Part shown: in pieces, positions 15,430-23,757 of the stretch
How positions within the stretch are numbered: position 1 is the stretch's first letter
How the letters are laid out: each line of letters begins with the position of its first letter
NCBI GenBank assembly: GCA_012727895.1
Contig: JAAYGG010000109.1
Location: 1 to 33,076 of the forward strand
Length of the DNA: 33,076 bases
DNA from: Bacillota bacterium
GTDB taxonomy: Bacteria > Bacillota > UBA4882 > UBA10575
Direction of reading: 5' to 3'
Program-made: the position numbers and the translations under genes
Notes under the pieces: model-generated
Database searches by the model: none
The model's input: only the letters and a program-made list of their open reading frames with translations
What the model was told of the DNA's origin: nothing

Positions 15430-17196
15430 GTGAGGATCTTGACCGGAAGAAAAAAGGCAGTGTTATTCATTATAACGCTGCTTTTCTTTTTTCTTTTCCT
15501 GGAAACACCAACCCCGCAAGTACTGCAGGCGGGGGAGGAAGAACCGGCGGTCCGGGAGAAAGACGGGGTTTTATGGGCCGGCAAGGCTTGGGCCACCAGA
15601 ATCGGCAACCTAAGGCTGGCCTATTTTACTGGTTCTCCGGAAGAGATCGGCGCGCAAATGTTTCACCTGGTGGTGGCGCCGGAGTTTGAGAAAATGACGG
15701 AATCATTCGCCATCATTAAAAAGCAGGGCTTGAGTGGAGGCTTTTTTGCCCGGGCTTTTAAGAACTTCTATGCGCAGTTCAAATTTATCCCCACGTTTAA
15801 ACGGCATATCCCCAGGGAATACCTGAGGGAACTTGAGGGGTTCGCCCGGGCTTCCGGTGCTCCCCGGCCGGGAAGGGTTGTTAATGACCTTTTGCTGGGC
15901 AATGCTTGGCAGGATATAGGCCAGGTCTATGGTGGGTGTTCCTTCTTTGCCGTTTGGGGAGAAGCCGCCGGTAATGGGGAGATGTTGATCGGCCGTAATC
16001 TGGATTATTCCGGGTTGGCGCAATTGGCAGAGCTACAATCGGTTAATTTTTACGAACCTGAATCCGGGTACAGGTTTGTGACGGTGAATTACCCCTCAAT
16101 GGTCGGGCTCATGCACGGTATGAATGAAAAAGGTATTGTCATTGCCAAGGCCTATTCCACTGTCGTCCCTGAGGACACAACCGTAGACGGGGTACCTTTT
16201 ACGATTATGCTCCGGCATGCTTTGCAATATGGGGGGAGTATTGACGAAGTAATTGACATAATAAAAAATACCCCGCGGACCGTCGGTTTAAACATCTTGG
16301 TGGCCGATGCCGCCCGCCGGGAAGCAGTGGTCCTGGAGGTTTCTGCTTACCGGATGACTGTTCGCCACGCGGATAGTAGTACGGGCGTTAACTTTATCTA
16401 TGGCGCCAACCGGTTTTTAACCCCGTATCTTAAGGAATACCAGAAAGCAGGCTGGATCTCCTCGGCCTTCCGGGAAAGCCGTTTCGAAAGGCTGAAGCAG
16501 GTTTTTTTGCATGGGTTTAAGGTGGAGGATGCCGTCCGGATTTTACGGGATAAAGGAACAGATGATCCGGATTCGCCGGTTTTTTTACCTTCTATCCAAA
16601 ACCATGCCACTATCTCCAGTATGGTCTTTGACCCTGCTCGTCTGGAACTCTGGGTTAGCGCACCCGGCGGTTTCTTGACCACGGATCAGATTTTTACTGG
16701 CCTCTCCGCAGCCGAGGTTTGGCGGACCGGGCAACCGCCTTCTCCGGTTGGCTATATCCCCGCCACAGAGACCACGCCGGTGGTGCGTGTCTGGCAACAG
16801 GTGATGACCGCTGCCGGGGAGGTTTCCGAAGAAAGAAGAAAAGAGCTTCTCATGCCGGTGGTAGAGCGCTACCCGGCTGCCGGATTCCCCCTGTGCTTAC
16901 TTGGTGCGGCCTGCCTACGGACTGGCGAGGTGCAAGCCGCCATCGGCTATTTGGAGCAATGCGTCACCCGTGCCAGCTTGCCGGATCCCTATTATTTACT
17001 GGCTGTCCACGCCTGGCTGGGTGTAGCTTACGACACTTTAGGCCGTAGAGAACAGGCCTTGCAACATTACCAGGCCGGCCTGGAAGTTAAATTATTGGAA
17101 GATGCCGGTCCTATGCTTCCGCAGATCTGCCGGGCCGGGCTCAGGTATCCGCTGCGTATTGATGAAAAAGGCCAAATTACAAAGGCAAACCCTTAG
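15430..17196 (+). CDS. Exported C45-type Ntn hydrolase (AAT-like) with TPR-like tail
   Basis: The 588-residue protein has an N-terminal signal sequence or anchor (hydrophobic residues about 10-25). The middle resembles the C45 / acyl-CoA:6-aminopenicillanate acyltransferase family of self-processing N-terminal nucleophile hydrolases. The probable nucleophile is C170 in YGGCSFFAVWG, followed by the typical GRNLDYSG, MHGMNEKGI and NILVADAARREAVVLE motifs. Residues 30-169 would then be the propeptide. The last 130 residues contain helical repeats resembling TPRs (for example LGVAYDTLGRREQALQHYQ). The start may be GTG at 15430 or TTG at 15439; ribosome-site spacing favours the latter slightly. 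The gene ends about 45 bases before an Omp85-type gene, so the two may act together in the envelope. The substrate is probably an amide of unknown nature. Confidence 0.82.
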   Translation: MRILTGRKKAVLFIITLLFFFLFLETPTPQVLQAGEEEPAVREKDGVLWAGKAWATRIGNLRLAYFTGSPEEIGAQMFHLVVAPEFEKMTESFAIIKKQGLSGGFFARAFKNFYAQFKFIPTFKRHIPREYLRELEGFARASGAPRPGRVVNDLLLGNAWQDIGQVYGGCSFFAVWGEAAGNGEMLIGRNLDYSGLAQLAELQSVNFYEPESGYRFVTVNYPSMVGLMHGMNEKGIVIAKAYSTVVPEDTTVDGVPFTIMLRHALQYGGSIDEVIDIIKNTPRTVGLNILVADAARREAVVLEVSAYRMTVRHADSSTGVNFIYGANRFLTPYLKEYQKAGWISSAFRESRFERLKQVFLHGFKVEDAVRILRDKGTDDPDSPVFLPSIQNHATISSMVFDPARLELWVSAPGGFLTTDQIFTGLSAAEVWRTGQPPSPVGYIPATETTPVVRVWQQVMTAAGEVSEERRKELLMPVVERYPAAGFPLCLLGAACLRTGEVQAAIGYLEQCVTRASLPDPYYLLAVHAWLGVAYDTLGRREQALQHYQAGLEVKLLEDAGPMLPQICRAGLRYPLRIDEKGQITKANP

Positions 17197-17240
17197 GGCG
17201 GTTTATTGATATTGACTCGATGCAAATTGAGGTGAATAAA

Positions 17241-18515
17241 TTGGCGCGATTTATATTGAAACAATGCAATTTAAACCGGTTCATACTGGGACAAACCCAT
17301 TTCTATGTCTTTTTTATTGCCGTAGCGATTGTCACATGCTTGTTTTCTTCTTCTGTACCTGCAGAAGCGGCTGGCGTTGCGACCGGTGGCTCCCGGATCA
17401 GCGAAATAATAATCCTTGGTAACAGCCGGACCAGTGATGAGGTAATACTGAGACAGCTGCCTTTTTCTCCGGGCGATGACTGGCGGGATGGGTACCTGGA
17501 TCTGACACTTACCCGTCTTGAAGCCATGAATTGTTTCGACCCCCTCTCCTTACGTGTTATAACAGAGCCTTTACCCGGCGGTGATCTCCGGGTGGTGGTG
17601 AGGGCGAGTGATACCCATATTCTCTACCTTGATCCTCTGGAGTTTTTTATTATCAACATGCAAAATCTCTTTTCCAACTACTACACACAGACCTTTTATA
17701 ATCCCTTTGGTACCGGACTGAACCTCACTGCCGGCGGCGGATGGGGCGCCAACCCCTGGATCAGCCTGGGATTCAGTCAATCCCTTTCTAACGGGTGGTT
17801 CCTGAAGGGAAATATAGAATGGTCCAAAAATCACAGGCGATTTTATCCTTTTAACGACCCGCCCGGTTTCTCCAGTACCGGCTTTTTCACCGGTATTTCT
17901 CTCCTGCGCTATGCTTTTGGTGATTGTGAGTACGGGGGGACAATTAATTACAGTCCTGTCCAGGTGAGCGTTGACGGGGTGGAAAGTCTGAGCCAGGCTT
18001 ATTTAAGCATTGGCCCTGATTTTAAGTGGTCCGGGTGGCTTGAGTGCCGGCTGGCTCTCCGTTACGCTTTGGATTTGGCCGGAAACTTCTCTTCTTACCC
18101 GGCGGCAAGTACCGTTTTTCTCCGCCGCCAACCTATAGGGAAGGATGAATTTTTTACCACCCTTTACGCTGGATATATGGGAAAATCTGCGCCCCTTAAC
18201 CGCCGGTTTGTCATCGGTGGTTTTGGTTCCGTACCGCTCCGCGGTTTTTCTCCGGCATTTACCGGCCATACCTATCTGAGCGCTTCTTTGGAATACAGGC
18301 ATCTCTTGTCCAGGAATTCCTGGCTGCTGGCTTTTGTCGATTACGGGCGGGCCTGGTCTGATCATGAAAGGACCACAGGATATGATTGGGAATCCGGCGC
18401 CGGTGTTGGGTTGGCGGTTGGGACTCCTTTGGGTTACCCTGTCCGGTTAGACCTGGCCTACGGGCTGACCGGCGGGGGATTGGCATGGCGGATATGGATG
18501 GATAAGAATTTCTGA
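17241..18515 (+). CDS. Omp85/BamA-TamA-family outer membrane protein with one POTRA domain
   Basis: This 424-residue protein has a long N-terminal region with a hydrophobic signal (ending near VPAEA), one POTRA-like domain (starting RISEIIILGNSRTSDEVILRQL, about 75 residues), and a barrel of about 285 residues. The barrel has many aromatic alternating strands, the GGFGSVPLRGF motif corresponding to the loop-6 (V/I)RGF/Y motif of Omp85 proteins, and a C-terminal Phe. GAGGTGA at 17229-17235 points to the TTG start at 17241; an in-frame ATG at 17220 lacks a ribosome site. Full BamA has five POTRA domains, so this is a reduced paralogue and its cargo is unknown. It implies an outer membrane. It follows the C45-type hydrolase closely. 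Confidence 0.83.
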   Translation: MARFILKQCNLNRFILGQTHFYVFFIAVAIVTCLFSSSVPAEAAGVATGGSRISEIIILGNSRTSDEVILRQLPFSPGDDWRDGYLDLTLTRLEAMNCFDPLSLRVITEPLPGGDLRVVVRASDTHILYLDPLEFFIINMQNLFSNYYTQTFYNPFGTGLNLTAGGGWGANPWISLGFSQSLSNGWFLKGNIEWSKNHRRFYPFNDPPGFSSTGFFTGISLLRYAFGDCEYGGTINYSPVQVSVDGVESLSQAYLSIGPDFKWSGWLECRLALRYALDLAGNFSSYPAASTVFLRRQPIGKDEFFTTLYAGYMGKSAPLNRRFVIGGFGSVPLRGFSPAFTGHTYLSASLEYRHLLSRNSWLLAFVDYGRAWSDHERTTGYDWESGAGVGLAVGTPLGYPVRLDLAYGLTGGGLAWRIWMDKNF

Positions 18516-18644
18516 GTGTTTAAGGATTGAACAACCGGGCTCAAAAGAAGGAAATCCATGCCACTCTGGAGTATCATTTAGCATATAAGCGGCAAAAGCT
18601 AGAGACAGGAGTTGAAGAAGAAAACAGAAGAGGAGAGGAAGACT

Positions 18645-19355
18645 GTGTTCGACCCCAAAGCACTGTATAAAATCGGCTACGGCCTTTACATCATCACATC
18701 AAAAGAAGAAGATAAATCGCGCGCACGAGCGCGCTATAACGGCCAGATCGCCAATGCGGTGATGCAGGTCTCGGCACAACCGGTGATTATTGCTGTGGGG
18801 ATCAATAAACAGAATCTTACCCACCAATTTATCACCAGCAGCGGGCATTTTGCCATTTCCGTTTTGGAACAGGAAACCCCGTTTCCCTTGATTCAACGGT
18901 TTGGTTTCAAGAGCGGAAGGGATATTGACAAGCTCGCCGGGGTGGGGTACGGGTGGACCGCTGAGCAAGTGCCGTATATTACCGACCACAGCCTGGCTTA
19001 TATGGCAGCCACCACAATCGGGACGGCGGATGCGGGGACCCACACCCTCTTCCTGGGCGAGGTAACGGAGGCGTCAATCCTCAAAGAAGGGGTTCCCATG
19101 ACCTATGACTACTATCACCGGGTATTACGGAGAGGAGTGCCGTCAACGGCGCCGACTTTCCAGTTCACTGAAGAAAAGAAGGGGGTGCAGTCGGTGGATA
19201 AATACATCTGTACGGTCTGTGGTTATATTTATGACCCGGAGGCCGGGGATCCCGAGAATAACATAGCTCCGGGGACGCCGTTCAATGAATTACCCGACGA
19301 CTGGGTATGCCCGGTTTGCGGCGCCGGCAAAGACATGTTTAATAAAGGGATTTAA
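18645..19355 (+). CDS. hrb: High-molecular-weight rubredoxin (flavin reductase-like domain plus rubredoxin)
   Basis: The 236-residue cytoplasmic protein joins an FMN-binding flavin reductase-like domain (about 1-165; start [15 protein letters not shown]) to a C-terminal rubredoxin (from about 185) with both iron-binding pairs, [10 protein letters not shown] and [11 protein letters not shown]. This is the architecture of Hrb from Moorella, which uses NADH to pass electrons to the flavodiiron protein FprA for NO or O2 reduction. The GTG start at 18645 is chosen because AGGAGAGG at 18631-18638 is spaced six bases from it and the family begins just there; an upstream TTG lacks a site. No fprA gene is adjacent, so the electron acceptor is elsewhere. 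It fits an anaerobe defending itself against O2 or NO. Confidence 0.92.
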   Translation: MFDPKALYKIGYGLYIITSKEEDKSRARARYNGQIANAVMQVSAQPVIIAVGINKQNLTHQFITSSGHFAISVLEQETPFPLIQRFGFKSGRDIDKLAGVGYGWTAEQVPYITDHSLAYMAATTIGTADAGTHTLFLGEVTEASILKEGVPMTYDYYHRVLRRGVPSTAPTFQFTEEKKGVQSVDKYICTVCGYIYDPEAGDPENNIAPGTPFNELPDDWVCPVCGAGKDMFNKGI

Positions 19356-19405
19356 TTTGGACTCAGGCGAGATCTGAAGAATTCACTGTAATCACCTTGT
19401 TACTG

Positions 19406-19433
19406 TTGCCACTTTGTTTTTTTCGCATATGAT
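19406..19433 (+). promoter_or_regulatory. Possible promoter of the L,D-transpeptidase gene
   Basis: TTGCCA (19406-19411) and TATGAT (19428-19433) are 16 bases apart. An inverted repeat covers the expected start point just downstream. Confidence 0.45.
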
Positions 19434-19459
19434 GGTATTTGCTGATAGGAAAATACCAT
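19432..19459 (+). promoter_or_regulatory. Inverted repeat at the presumed L,D-transpeptidase start site
   Basis: ATGGTATTT (19432-19440) and AAATACCAT (19451-19459) are perfect nine-base arms with a ten-base spacer. No T tract follows on either strand, so it is unlikely to be a terminator. Its place on the possible transcription start suggests an operator or leader hairpin. Confidence 0.45.
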
Positions 19460-19484
19460 TAGAAAAAAACAGGTGGTGTTTTTT

Positions 19485-20435
19485 ATGCCCGAGCAACCTC
19501 TTGTCCTCAGCCGCGGGATGACCATTGTTCCCGTGGGCAATCTCCAAGAGCAATTGAGCTTCTTGGGTTTTCCCTTAATGTTGGTGGATAATATTTTTGG
19601 CGACAAGACGGAAGCCGCGGTCAGGCAATTCCAGGCTGGTGCGGGTTTGGAGCCGACCGGGGTGGTAGACGGGGAAACCTGGCGGCGGATGTTCGGCGGG
19701 GAGCCTCTTTCGGCGGAGCTTTCAAAGACAGGGGAGGGGGACCGGAAGCAAGAAACAAACAGCCCGCAACTGTTTATACGGATTGTCTTAAGCCTGCGCC
19801 GGCTCCTTCTTTTTGAAGATGACAACCTGGTCGCCAATTACCCGGTGGCCATTGGCAAGCCGACCACACCCACGCCGGCCGGGGAATTTATGATCATTGA
19901 CAAACTCCTTAACCCGGGGGGCGTTTTTGGCACCCGCTGGATGGCTTTTACCGAAAGGCGGCACGGGATTCACGGGACAAACCAACCTGATTGTATAGGT
20001 TATGCGGTATCAAACGGCTGTGTCCGTATGTTCAACGAAAATGTGGAAGAGCTTTTTGACCGGGTATCTGTGGGTACACGGGTAATTGTTGAGACCGGCG
20101 CTGTAATCCCTCCGGGCGGGGATTACGTGGTACAGCCGGGCGACACCTTGTACTTAATTGCCTTAAGGTTTGATACTACGGTTGAGGCGTTAATGCGGGT
20201 GAATAATTTGACCTCGGATCTGATTTTTCCCGGCCAAATCCTGCAAATAGCAGGCGCGGTCCCGCCTTCTCCCATCCAGTTTCTCACCATTTCGGTCAGC
20301 CCGGGGGACACCCTCTTTTTCCTGGCGCAGAGATACAACACTACGGTGGAGGCGATTATGCGGGCAAATGACTTAAACCAGGATATAATTTATCCCGGGC
20401 AAATCCTGCTGATTCCCGCGACTGGTGTGCTCTAA
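19485..20435 (+). CDS. L,D-transpeptidase (YkuD) with peptidoglycan-binding and two LysM domains
   Basis: L,D-transpeptidases crosslink peptidoglycan stem peptides. This 316-residue protein begins with a peptidoglycan-binding domain (about 15-70, with LQEQLSFLGF and GDKTEAAVRQFQ), then the YkuD catalytic domain (about 90-205) with HGTNQ and SNGCVRM, whose C179 is the catalytic Cys. Two LysM domains follow (about 208-253 and 265-312; both begin with PGDTL). The ATG at 19485 has AGGTGG eight bases upstream; an alternative GTG overlaps that site. No signal peptide is visible, as for several spore-associated enzymes that act from the mother cell. Whether it works on spore cortex or vegetative wall is not shown by the sequence. 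Confidence 0.92.
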   Translation: MPEQPLVLSRGMTIVPVGNLQEQLSFLGFPLMLVDNIFGDKTEAAVRQFQAGAGLEPTGVVDGETWRRMFGGEPLSAELSKTGEGDRKQETNSPQLFIRIVLSLRRLLLFEDDNLVANYPVAIGKPTTPTPAGEFMIIDKLLNPGGVFGTRWMAFTERRHGIHGTNQPDCIGYAVSNGCVRMFNENVEELFDRVSVGTRVIVETGAVIPPGGDYVVQPGDTLYLIALRFDTTVEALMRVNNLTSDLIFPGQILQIAGAVPPSPIQFLTISVSPGDTLFFLAQRYNTTVEAIMRANDLNQDIIYPGQILLIPATGVL

Positions 20436-20540
20436 GGGAAATACCCAGGCAGGAAAAGCGCGGCGCCGTGCAGAAGATCTTGGCAACAATTGTTGTGACG
20501 GTCCCTTTGTTTATTTTTTGAACAAGAAAGGAGAGCAGTA

Positions 20541-21689
20541 ATGACCAGTAATTCCACGCGCCCGCCGGCAAAAGAGAGACCCCGGAGGGAACTTCCTTTT
20601 TCCCTGCCCCCGTTGTTTCTGAGTGAAACAGGGGAGAGGATCAGGACAGCCGGGGAGTGGAAAGAAAAACGCCGGCTGGAACTGCTTGAGCTCTTCCGTA
20701 CCCATGTCTATGGGCGGACGCCGGTGGAAAAACCTGCTGACCTGCATTTTAAGGTTGATGCGACCATCCCGGATCTCTTTTCCGGGAAGGCCGTCCGGAA
20801 GGAAGTGAGCATTGGTTTTTCCGGGCCGGGAGGGGAGGGGAGAATCAGGGTTTTTCTTACGCTCCCTACCGGTTGCACCCAGCCTACGCCCGCCTTTTGC
20901 CTCATCTGTCACTTGCCGCCGGAATTGATTGATTTACGGAAAAACACACCTTTTTGGCCGGTGGAAGAGATTGTTAAACGGGGCTACGCGGCCGTCACCT
21001 TCTACACTGCGGATGTTGATCCGGATATGGACGACGGTTTTTCCAACGGTGTCCACGGCGTTTTCGCCCGGCCGGGGGAAACCCGTTCTCCCGATGCCTG
21101 GGGAACCATTGCCGCCTGGGCGTGGGGCGCCCGGCGGGTCATGGATTATTTGGAGAGCGAGTCGGCTGTTGATTGCCGGCGGGTGGCGCTAGTCGGCCAC
21201 TCCCGGGGCGGCAAAACCGCTTTATGGGCCGGAGCAAACGACGAGCGTTTCGCCCTTGTGATCAGCAACAGTTCCGGCTGTACCGGCGCTGCCCTCTCCC
21301 GGCACCTGCAAGGCGAGACCGTGGAAAAGATAAATACCGCTTTTCCCCACTGGTTCTGTGAGAATTACAAGAAGTTCAACAACCGCGAGGAGGAATTACC
21401 CGTAGACCAACACCAGTTACTGGCGTTGATTGCCCCGAGGCGCTTATATGTCAACAGTGCCAGTGAGGATGCGTGGGCCGACCCAGAAGGAGAGTTCCTC
21501 TCCTGCCTCCATGCGAAACCTGTTTTTAGCCTCTTTGGCCTCCCGGGGTTGGGGGTTACCGCCATGCCGGAACCGGGAAGCGTGCTTCATGACGGCCATA
21601 TCGGTTACCACCTGCGGGAAGGCAGGCATGAACTGGGCTTATATGACTGGCAGCGCTATCTGGATTATGTGGACCGGCATTGGCAATGA
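20541..21689 (+). CDS. CE15-like (glucuronoyl esterase-type) alpha/beta hydrolase
   Basis: The 382-residue protein resembles carbohydrate esterase family 15, enzymes that cleave glucuronate esters in hemicellulose, and related acetylxylan-esterase-like hydrolases. The nucleophile motif is GHSRGGKTALW (S221), with the family signatures SNSSGCTGAALSR, FPHWFCENY, LPVDQHQLLALIAPRRLY and the C-terminal catalytic His in GYHLREGRHEL (H357). AAAGGAG precedes the ATG at good spacing. There is no signal peptide, unlike most CE15 enzymes acting on external polymer, so it may process imported oligosaccharides or have another ester substrate. No other carbohydrate genes lie nearby. Confidence 0.85.
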   Translation: MTSNSTRPPAKERPRRELPFSLPPLFLSETGERIRTAGEWKEKRRLELLELFRTHVYGRTPVEKPADLHFKVDATIPDLFSGKAVRKEVSIGFSGPGGEGRIRVFLTLPTGCTQPTPAFCLICHLPPELIDLRKNTPFWPVEEIVKRGYAAVTFYTADVDPDMDDGFSNGVHGVFARPGETRSPDAWGTIAAWAWGARRVMDYLESESAVDCRRVALVGHSRGGKTALWAGANDERFALVISNSSGCTGAALSRHLQGETVEKINTAFPHWFCENYKKFNNREEELPVDQHQLLALIAPRRLYVNSASEDAWADPEGEFLSCLHAKPVFSLFGLPGLGVTAMPEPGSVLHDGHIGYHLREGRHELGLYDWQRYLDYVDRHWQ

Positions 21690-21761
21690 AAAAATTCAAC
21701 GAACTAAACCGGCATTTACAGCCAGGAGAATATTCCCGTCCATGGTCCGGTTAGAATGTTA

Positions 21762-21784
21762 GGGCAGGGTGGGGTAGAGTAGGG
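21762..21784 (+). other. G-quadruplex-like G-run motif
   Basis: Four runs of three or more G (21762, 21767, 21771 and 21782) are separated by loops of 2, 1 and 7 bases. This satisfies the usual intramolecular quadruplex pattern on the plus strand, in the spacer between the esterase and the YhfC-type gene. Confidence 0.5.
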
Positions 21785-21836
21785 AAAAAACTAAAGAAAA
21801 AATGGGGTTTCAAAATAAAAAAAAGAGGGTGTTCCA

Positions 21837-22643
21837 GTGGTAAGCACACTTTCGATTGGTTTTATGATCTTTTCCGGGTTACTTATTTTCCTTTTCCCGC
21901 TGGGTCTTGCGGTCTATATGTACAAAAAAGAGAGGATTTCCTTAAGGGCAATTATAACCGGGGGCGTAGTCTTTGTTCTTGTTCAGCTCCTGACTCGTCT
22001 CCCCCTTCTCAATGCCCTCGCCACACAACCCTGGTTCCAAGGTTTAATGGAGAATCTCCTCTTTAGCGCTGTGGTTGTCGGCGGTCTTTCGGCAGGACTT
22101 TTCGAAGAAATCGGCCGTTATCTGGGTTTTCGTTTTTTCCTGAACAACGAATTATCATGGGAAAACGGAATTGCCTATGGTATTGGCCACGGTGGCATTG
22201 AAGCCATTTTATTGATGGGTACAACCTATATCAATAATGCCGTCTTAAGTCTCATGATTAACAACGGCACCTTTGACCGGGTAATCGCACCTGAATTAGA
22301 CAGCGAGCTTGCTGCGGCGATCAAGACGCAACTCATTGAGACTTCTCCCTTTTTATTTCTCGTCGGTGGTTTGGACAGGGTTTTCGCCATAACTATCCAG
22401 ATTGCCCTCTCCTTAGTGGTGCTTTATGCTGTAGTGAAAAGAAAATTTTCCTTCGTTATTTATGCCATTCTCCTGCACGCCCTGGTTAACAGCATACCTG
22501 TCATCCTCATGCAGCAGGGCTTTAATGTCTGGGCTGCTGAAATCTACCTTTTCATCCTGGCCGCAATCGCCTTATTCTTCATCATCAGATCACGCAAACT
22601 CTTTACACTCGCACCGGTACCGGAAGGGGAGGGGGAGGACTGA
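21837..22643 (+). CDS. yhfC: YhfC-family intramembrane glutamic-type protease homologue
   Basis: This 268-residue membrane protein has about seven hydrophobic segments and the CPBP/YhfC-type active-site motifs: LFEEIGRYLGFR (E90, E91, R94) and GIGHGGIEAIL (H118, E122), both within membrane segments. Proteins of this group are related to CAAX-type proteases and are thought to cleave membrane-bound substrates, though YhfC itself has no firm function. Translation starts at GTG, with AGAGGG about ten bases upstream. The 147-base gap before it holds a G-rich motif. It converges on the LysM-array gene, with a shared hairpin between. Confidence 0.85.
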   Translation: MVSTLSIGFMIFSGLLIFLFPLGLAVYMYKKERISLRAIITGGVVFVLVQLLTRLPLLNALATQPWFQGLMENLLFSAVVVGGLSAGLFEEIGRYLGFRFFLNNELSWENGIAYGIGHGGIEAILLMGTTYINNAVLSLMINNGTFDRVIAPELDSELAAAIKTQLIETSPFLFLVGGLDRVFAITIQIALSLVVLYAVVKRKFSFVIYAILLHALVNSIPVILMQQGFNVWAAEIYLFILAAIALFFIIRSRKLFTLAPVPEGEGED

Positions 22644-22693
22644 TTTTTTTACTCTAAAAAAACTGTATCCATGTGGCTTTACCCAAGCATAGG

Positions 22694-22746
22694 AAAAATC
22701 CGGCGGATCCGGGTGGTAATAGTTACCCGGTCCGGCCGGATTTTTT
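22694..22746. terminator. Bidirectional hairpin between converging genes
   Basis: AAAAATCCGGC (from 22694) pairs with GCCGGATTTTT (to 22746), and a further CCGGGT/ACCCGG pair continues the stem past three mismatched positions. A-tract and T-tract flanks serve both the YhfC-type gene (plus) and the LysM-array gene (minus). Confidence 0.8.
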
Positions 22747-22767
22747 GCGTTAACCCAACCTACTACA

Positions 22768-23619
22768 CTACATTGACGGTATGCAGATAATCTGGCCAAT
22801 CTGCAACCGGTCCGGATCCACGTTGGGATTGGCCCGGATTAAATCATCTACGGTTATTCCTGCCCTTCTGGCGATACTGAAGAAGGTGTCACCCGCCCTG
22901 ATTATATATGGGGTGGTACCGGAAGGACAGGGTTGCTCGCCGGTCATGGGGATGCAGAGGGTCTGGCCGATCTGGAGCCGGTCCGGATCTACATTGGGAT
23001 TGGCCCTTTGGATTGCGTCCACCGTTGTCCCAAACCGCCGTGCCAGGGTGAAGAAGGTATCACCGGCACGGACCGTATAGGCAAAGGTCCCCGGCGGACA
23101 AGGGCTTGGTACACCAGGAATACAGATGATTTGGCCAATCTGTAATCTGTCCGGATCCACGTCCGGATTGGCCCTTTGGATCGCATCCACTGTTGTGCCA
23201 AACCGTCGTGCCAAGGTGAAGAAGGTGTCACCGGCACGGATCGTATAGGCGAAGGTTCCCGGAGGGCAAGGGGTTGGTACCGTATCGCGGGGGATACAGA
23301 TAATCTGTCCGATCTGCAATCTGTCCGGGTCCACACCAGGGTTGGCTCTCTGAATGGCTCCGACGGTTGTGTTAAACCTTTGCGCCAGAGAGAAGAAGGT
23401 GTCGCCGGCACGGACTGTATATTCGAAGGTTCCTGGCGGGCAGTGAGTCGGCGTATCGCCGGGGATACAGATGACTTGACCAATCTGTAACCGGTCCGGA
23501 TTCACACCAGGGTTGGCTCTCTGAATGGCTTCCACGGTTGTGTTAAACCTTTGGGCTAGAGAGAAAAAGGTGTCACCGGCACGAATGGTATATTCAAAGG
23601 TTCCTGCAGGACATTGCAT
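22768..23619 (-). CDS. Five-module LysM protein with paired cysteines, spore-coat-like
   Basis: The 283-residue protein is made almost wholly of five LysM modules of 55-60 residues, each starting with C-P-x-G-T and ending in C-I-P, with core R-A-G-D-T-F-F and P-D-R-L-Q-I-G-Q. LysM binds peptidoglycan or chitin sugars; the Cys at each end could form a disulfide per module. Modules 1 and 2 share one variant (FSLAQRFNTTV) and modules 3 and 4 another (FTLARRFGTTV), with module 5 diverged. There is no signal peptide, as in SafA-type coat and cortex assembly proteins made in the mother cell. AGGAGGTGA before the ATG fixes the start. A spore role is inference. Confidence 0.88.
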   Translation of the reverse strand: MQCPAGTFEYTIRAGDTFFSLAQRFNTTVEAIQRANPGVNPDRLQIGQVICIPGDTPTHCPPGTFEYTVRAGDTFFSLAQRFNTTVGAIQRANPGVDPDRLQIGQIICIPRDTVPTPCPPGTFAYTIRAGDTFFTLARRFGTTVDAIQRANPDVDPDRLQIGQIICIPGVPSPCPPGTFAYTVRAGDTFFTLARRFGTTVDAIQRANPNVDPDRLQIGQTLCIPMTGEQPCPSGTTPYIIRAGDTFFSIARRAGITVDDLIRANPNVDPDRLQIGQIICIPSM

Positions 23620-23728
23620 TTTACTTCACCTCCTGGTTAAAACTAATATATTCAAAGTCCGGCATGAAGGTGATCTGACAATAGCCTGCCTATAGGGGTA
23701 TACGTGCTGGCGGGAGTTATCAATACCG

Positions 23729-23757
23729 CCCGGTATTCTCTGCGAGAACCAGCCGGG
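23729..23757. repeat. Imperfect hairpin upstream of the LysM-array gene
   Basis: CCCGG (23729-23733) pairs with CCGGG (23753-23757) and, inside, TTCTC (23736-23740) pairs with GAGAA (23744-23748) around a TGC loop. No T tract follows. It could be a regulator site or RNA structure. Confidence 0.5.

Noticed and set aside
22989-23483. Extra frames within the LysM array on both strands
   Set aside because: The repeated modules repeat any chance open frame, so long shadows arise in several frames; only the 283-codon frame has a ribosome site and a fold.
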